From Cytophagales bacterium (GTDB taxonomy: Bacteria; Bacteroidota; Bacteroidia; Cytophagales; ES-bin-26), in NCBI GenBank assembly GCA_014379925.1, contig JACMKY010000149.1, forward strand, positions 1 through 17,645: a DNA stretch of 17,645 nt, written 5' to 3'. The translations under genes were made by a program, and so were the position numbers. Below are positions 13,758 through 17,645 of the stretch, in pieces; within the stretch, counting starts at the first letter, position 1, and each line of letters opens with the position of its first letter. The notes beneath the pieces are model-generated. The model was not told where the DNA came from. It ran no database searches and was given only the letters and a program-made list of their open reading frames with translations.

Positions 13758-16700
13758 TTAGTAAGCCGGAGCGGTGGTTCGTTCCCGGACAACGGGTTGT
13801 TTATCCTCCACTTTCCCCCCTTTGCGCTTCAGCTTGAGGCGCTCGGTGAGCCAGTACATCGTGGGTACGATGATCAGGGTAAGGAAGGTGGCGAAAGTCA
13901 GACCGAAAATGATGGTCCAGGCCAGCGGCCCCCAGAAGACGGTACTTTCTCCCCCGATAAAGAGTTCGGGATCGAGTCTGGTAAACAAGGTGACGAAGTT
14001 GACGTTCAACCCGATGGCCAGCGGAATCAGGCCCAGCACCGCGGCGGCGGCGGTCAGAATCACCGGCGTCAGACGCGTGGCACCGCCGTCGATGATGGCT
14101 TCCCGCAGGTCGTGATCGCCGCGGGCGCGCAACTCGTCGATGAATTCGATCAGGATGATGCCGTTTTTCACCACGATGCCCGCCAGCGCAATGATGCCCA
14201 CGCCGGTCATGACGATGGAAATGGTCATGCCCGTCAGCACAAAGCCCAGCAGCACCCCGATCAGGCTGAGGACAATGGTGAAGAGAATGATCAGGGGCTT
14301 GGAAACGGAGTTGAACTGCGTCACCAGAATCAGGAAGATCAGCGCCAGCGCGGCCCCGAACGCGACGGAAAGGAACCCGGAGGTTTCCTGCTGGTCTTCT
14401 TGCTCGCCGCCCATCTTCACCGTGTAGCCCACCGGCATCGCGATTTCCCCAATGAGTTGGTTGATCTCACCCACAATTTCATTGGCGTTGTAGCCGGTCA
14501 GCACGTTGGACGACAAAGTGACCAGGCGCTCCTGGTTTTTGCGGTTGATGGTGCTGAACGTGGTGGAGTACTCCGCTTTGGCAATGGCGTTGAGCGGAAT
14601 CTGGCGGAACCCGGCGGTGGCCTGGTCGAAGTAACTGATGTTGAGGGCCAGCAGTTTTTCCGCGCTGTTGCGGTCGCTCTCCCGCAGGCGCACCGTGATC
14701 GGGTACTCATCCTTTGCCTCCCGGTACTGCGACACTTCCAGCCCGTACACGGCGGTTCGGATGGCCGTGCCCGCCACTGCCAGCGAAATTCCTTCCCGGG
14801 CGGCCTTCTCCCGGTCGATGTCGATGGTAATTTCCGGCTTGTTGAGCTGGAGGTCCGACTTCAATTCCTCAATGCCTTGAATACCCGATTGATTGATGGC
14901 GGTTTTGACCTGGTTTTGCAGCCGGAGCAACTGGTCAAAATCCTCCCCGGCAATTTCCACCTGAATGGGCTTGCCCGTGGGCGGACCGCTTTGCTCCTGC
15001 TCCACCGAAATTTCGGAACCCGGCAAGCCCACCATCTTGGCCCGGATCTTTTCCATGATCTCGCGGGTAGAGACGCCAATCCGCTGGTCCAGGTCCACGA
15101 AGGCCACCGTGACCTTGCTCTTGTTGGGTGCCACCACCCGGTCGGGATTCTGCGGATCACCCGCCCCGATGCCCACGTTGGAAATGACCGACTTGACAAT
15201 CGGGTTTTTCGTTCCGATGACTTCGTATACCCGCTGCTCGATTACTTTGGTTACCGAATCCGTTACGGCCGCGTCGGTACCGATGGGCAGCTTGTTGTAG
15301 ACGTAGACGAACGCCGGATCACCACTGGGGAAAAACTCGATTTTCGGCTGTCGAACGGCGGTGAGCACGATGACCAGCACCAGCATCAGCACGGTGCCGC
15401 CCAGAAAGAGGACCGGCCGCCATCCGTGGATGACGAAGCTGATCAACCGCCGGTAGCCGTTCTTCAGGGCAGGCAACGGACCGGCCTGAAAGCGGTTGAT
15501 CAACGGCGTGAAGACGTAGTTGTTGAGCAAATACAGCAGCAGGATGAACACCACGAAATTGCCCGCTCCCACGCCGAAAAGCAGGTAGCCGATCCCCGCC
15601 AGCACGGCCAGGATGGTCAACGGCCTTACCAGGCGGCTAAGTTTTTCCACTTCGCCGCCGTCTTCCCGCTTCATGAACGAGACGGCAAATACCGGGTTGA
15701 TGACGAAAGCCACGAACAGGGAGGCGAACAGGGTGATGATGAGGGTAACGGGGAGGTACTTCATGAATTCCCCCACGATGCCCGGCCAGAACAGCAGCGG
15801 GAAGAAGGGCGCGATGGTGGTGAGCGTGCCGGAAAACACGGGAACGAACACTTCCCCGGCGGCCATCCTCACGGCCTGCTTGATCGGCACGTTCTTGTTG
15901 TCGTGGAAGATCCGGTGCGCGTTCTCGATGACCACGATGGCGTCGTCCACCACGATGCCCAAGCCCAACAGGAAGGCGAAGATCACGATGGTGTTGAGCG
16001 TATAGCCCAGCACGGGCATCAACAGCAGGGCCATCAGGAACGAAAGCGGTACGGAAAGGCCCACGAAAATGGCGTTGGTGGTGCCCATGAAAAACATCAG
16101 GATCAGCACCACGAAGATGAAGCCCAGCACGACGGTGTTGACCAGGTCGTTGAGCTGCGTGCGGGTGCTTTCCGACTGGTCGCCGGTAACGGTGATGTTC
16201 AATCCTTCGGGCAGGGTGGTGCGTTCCCGTTGTTGGATGATCTCCTCAATCTTGTCGGAGGCCAGAATCAGGTTCTCGCCACTGCGCTTGATTACGTTGA
16301 GGGTAATCACCGCCCGGTTGTCCAGGCGCGCGTAGTCCTGTTTCTCTTCGTAACCGTCGGCCACTTCCGCAATTTCTTTCAGGAAGACCGTTGCCCCCCG
16401 GGCCGACCGCACGACGATGTTGCGCAGGGTTTCAATGTCCTTGAATTCACCCGTCACGCGCAGGTTGCGGCGAACGCCCTCCATGTTGATGTCCCCCCCC
16501 GATACGTTCACGTTCGCCCCCGAAACCGCCTGGGAGATGTCGCCGAACGTAATGCCGGCGGCCTGCATCCGGTACAGGTCCACGTTGACCTTAATTTCCC
16601 GGTTGAGGGCACCCACGATGTCCACCCGGGTAATCTCGGGCATTTCCTCGATGTCATCCTGCAGCAGCTCGGCGTATTCCTTGAGCTTGGCCAGGTCGTA

Positions 16701-17156
16701 ATTACCCGCCAGGTTGATGTTCATGATGGGAAACTCGGAGAAGTCCACCTCCGCCACCGCCGGGTCGTCGTCCAGGTCATCCGGCAGTTCCGCCTTGGCC
16801 TTGTCGACGGCGTCGGTGACGCGCTGTTTGGCAATGGCGACGTCCACGGTGGTGTTGAACTCGACGGTGATGGCGGAGAAGTTCTCGATGGAGTTGGACT
16901 TGATCCGCTTGACATCCTTCACCGATTTCAGTTCCTGTTCAATCTCCTTGGTAATGAGATTTTCCACGTCGTCGGGACTGTTGCCGGGGTAAATGGTAGT
17001 GACCAGAACGGTGGGCACCACAATGTCCGGAAACAGCGCTTTGGGCAGGTTCTGGTAGATGGCCAGGCCCGCCAGCGTAATGATCAGCGAGAACAGATAC
17101 ACGGAGGTCTTGTTCTCGACGCACCAGTTGGTAACGCTAAATTCCTTGTGAGTCAT
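13758..17156 (-). CDS. RND family efflux transporter permease (HAE-type)
   Basis: A 1132-residue inner-membrane pump subunit of the resistance-nodulation-division superfamily. The ATG at 17156 starts MTHKEFSVTNWCVEN. The first helix (about 18-36) is followed by the large periplasmic loop (YPGNSPDDVEN at 56-66) and helices 2-6 (about 340-500) with the proton-relay pair Asp404-Asp405 in GLGIVVDDAIVVIEN. The second half carries helix 7 (about 582-602), a second periplasmic loop and Lys997 in AGIVVKNGIILIEF. Conserved DD and K fit proton-driven drug or hydrophobe export rather than the metal-pumping branch. Two extra hydrophobic stretches (about 512-529 and 533-551) lie between helices 6 and 7. 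The adaptor gene is directly upstream; an outer-membrane TolC-like partner is not in the window. Substrate unknown. Confidence 0.95.
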   Translation of the reverse strand: MTHKEFSVTNWCVENKTSVYLFSLIITLAGLAIYQNLPKALFPDIVVPTVLVTTIYPGNSPDDVENLITKEIEQELKSVKDVKRIKSNSIENFSAITVEFNTTVDVAIAKQRVTDAVDKAKAELPDDLDDDPAVAEVDFSEFPIMNINLAGNYDLAKLKEYAELLQDDIEEMPEITRVDIVGALNREIKVNVDLYRMQAAGITFGDISQAVSGANVNVSGGDINMEGVRRNLRVTGEFKDIETLRNIVVRSARGATVFLKEIAEVADGYEEKQDYARLDNRAVITLNVIKRSGENLILASDKIEEIIQQRERTTLPEGLNITVTGDQSESTRTQLNDLVNTVVLGFIFVVLILMFFMGTTNAIFVGLSVPLSFLMALLLMPVLGYTLNTIVIFAFLLGLGIVVDDAIVVIENAHRIFHDNKNVPIKQAVRMAAGEVFVPVFSGTLTTIAPFFPLLFWPGIVGEFMKYLPVTLIITLFASLFVAFVINPVFAVSFMKREDGGEVEKLSRLVRPLTILAVLAGIGYLLFGVGAGNFVVFILLLYLLNNYVFTPLINRFQAGPLPALKNGYRRLISFVIHGWRPVLFLGGTVLMLVLVIVLTAVRQPKIEFFPSGDPAFVYVYNKLPIGTDAAVTDSVTKVIEQRVYEVIGTKNPIVKSVISNVGIGAGDPQNPDRVVAPNKSKVTVAFVDLDQRIGVSTREIMEKIRAKMVGLPGSEISVEQEQSGPPTGKPIQVEIAGEDFDQLLRLQNQVKTAINQSGIQGIEELKSDLQLNKPEITIDIDREKAAREGISLAVAGTAIRTAVYGLEVSQYREAKDEYPITVRLRESDRNSAEKLLALNISYFDQATAGFRQIPLNAIAKAEYSTTFSTINRKNQERLVTLSSNVLTGYNANEIVGEINQLIGEIAMPVGYTVKMGGEQEDQQETSGFLSVAFGAALALIFLILVTQFNSVSKPLIILFTIVLSLIGVLLGFVLTGMTISIVMTGVGIIALAGIVVKNGIILIEFIDELRARGDHDLREAIIDGGATRLTPVILTAAAAVLGLIPLAIGLNVNFVTLFTRLDPELFIGGESTVFWGPLAWTIIFGLTFATFLTLIIVPTMYWLTERLKLKRKGGKVEDKQPVVRERTTAPAY

Positions 17157-17163
17157 TTCAATG

Positions 17164-17198
17164 ATCAGTTATCAGTTATCACTTATTAATTATCAATG
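17164..17198. repeat. Five degenerate heptad repeats upstream of the RND permease
   Basis: The units ATCAGTT, ATCAGTT, ATCACTT, ATTAATT and ATCAATG follow one another without spacing, starting 8 bases upstream of the permease ATG. Such TGATAAC-like heptads are a familiar intergenic feature in Bacteroidota (from memory). The rest of 17199-17323 shows no gene. Confidence 0.6.
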
Positions 17199-17323
17199 TA
17201 TGCGTTCGGAGGGTATGCCAGTGAGTAAGCGAGCAGCGTAACCTGGCAGGTATGTCGTATATCGACAAGGAACCAAAAGGGCTAGGCTGAACTGAACAGT
17301 TTTCATTCATTGGCAACCAACCA

Positions 17324-17645
17324 CTAAGATCCCGCAACCAACAAGCTGATCGGCTGGCCGTCTACCAGGTCCTGGTAGCCTTCGGCGATCAACTGGTCGC
17401 CGGCTTTCAGACCTTCCAGCACTTCCACGCTTCCCCGGTAGGAGAGGCCGGTCTTGATTTTCCGGGCCTTGGCCACCTTCCGGTTGCCTTCCTGCGCGGC
17501 CACGAACACCACCTCGCCCGCCTCGGACTTCTGCACGTAGTTCTGCTGGATAACGATGGCGTTGGGCTTCGTCTGGTCGTTGATGTCAATGACGGCGAGC
17601 ATGTTGGGCTTGAGTTGCTGGCCTTCGTTGGGCAGCGACACCTCG
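17324..17645 (-). CDS. RND periplasmic adaptor (HlyD/AcrA-like membrane fusion protein), C-terminal part
   Basis: The last 107 codons of an adaptor cut off by the window edge; the frame is open to the end, so the true start is outside. The visible part is the beta-barrel and membrane-proximal domain: LPNEGQQLKPNMLAVIDIN, a strand ending in AIVIQQNYVQ, VVFVAAQEG with the following KVAKARKIKTGLSYRGSVEV, and the closing GLKAGDQLIAEGYQDLVDGQ. The GL-xGDxLIxEG pattern is typical of AcrA/MexA-type adaptors. The gene lies 167 bases upstream of the permease on the same strand. The protein links the inner-membrane pump to the outer-membrane channel. Confidence 0.9.
   Translation of the reverse strand, partial: EVSLPNEGQQLKPNMLAVIDINDQTKPNAIVIQQNYVQKSEAGEVVFVAAQEGNRKVAKARKIKTGLSYRGSVEVLEGLKAGDQLIAEGYQDLVDGQPISLLVAGS

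Noticed and set aside
13722..17189. 1155-codon open frame on the plus strand opposite the RND permease
   Set aside because: It mirrors the codon bias of the real gene, is rich in His, Gln, Asp and Arg, and shows no domain; the minus frame has all RND motifs.
17164..17198. Heptad repeats considered as a CRISPR or operator array
   Set aside because: No spacers and only seven-base degenerate units; better explained as a simple intergenic repeat.

Overview
The window looks like chromosomal DNA of a Bacteroidota bacterium, most likely a Cytophagales/Spirosoma-like lineage (inference). The signs are a DUF1800/DUF1501 gene pair, a type IX secretion (T9SS) C-terminal sorting domain, a TAnnTTTG-type promoter, starts without Shine-Dalgarno sequences, an IS66 remnant, and a hybrid sensor kinase with an AraC-type output domain. 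Nearly all intact genes lie on the minus strand. No tRNA, rRNA, CRISPR array or intact insertion sequence was seen.

Layout, left to right. Bases 1-489 form a nested inverted-repeat structure: an 87-bp perfect copy of the end of the neighbouring DUF1501 gene sits at base 1 in inverted orientation, and a ~180-bp imperfect palindrome lies between the two copies on almost the same axis. DUF1501 (404-2053) and DUF1800 (2247-3833) follow and are probably co-transcribed. A 3' fragment of a metallophosphoesterase gene (4002-4210) then opens a visibly AT-richer segment. That segment holds a group I truncated haemoglobin, a Crp-like N-terminal remnant, a nitronate monooxygenase, a YceI-family protein and a Crp/Fnr-family regulator. 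An 18-bp perfect palindrome and a -33/-7 promoter lie between the regulator and yceI, and a strong hairpin terminator lies after the monooxygenase. An IS66 transposase remnant (7609-7975) closes the segment.

GC-rich DNA resumes with a 750-residue hybrid two-component protein (8061-10313) and an exported NTF2/SnoaL-like protein (10525-11037). Bases 11038-12215 form a gene graveyard: a lipoprotein/T9SS gene collapsed to its two ends, an IS4-like transposase fragment on the plus strand, and a GC-rich array of about nine small hairpins. The right part carries an intact membrane metallophosphoesterase (12216-13526), two hairpins, an RND efflux permease (13758-17156) and, cut by the window edge, its periplasmic adaptor.

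Functional modules: a secreted/cell-surface pair (DUF1800/DUF1501), a Crp-controlled redox or nitro-compound module with an adjacent globin, a sensor-regulator with a small exported protein, and a tripartite efflux system whose outer-membrane component is not in view. The most unusual structures are non-coding: the nested palindrome at the left edge and the tandem-hairpin array at 11788-11982.
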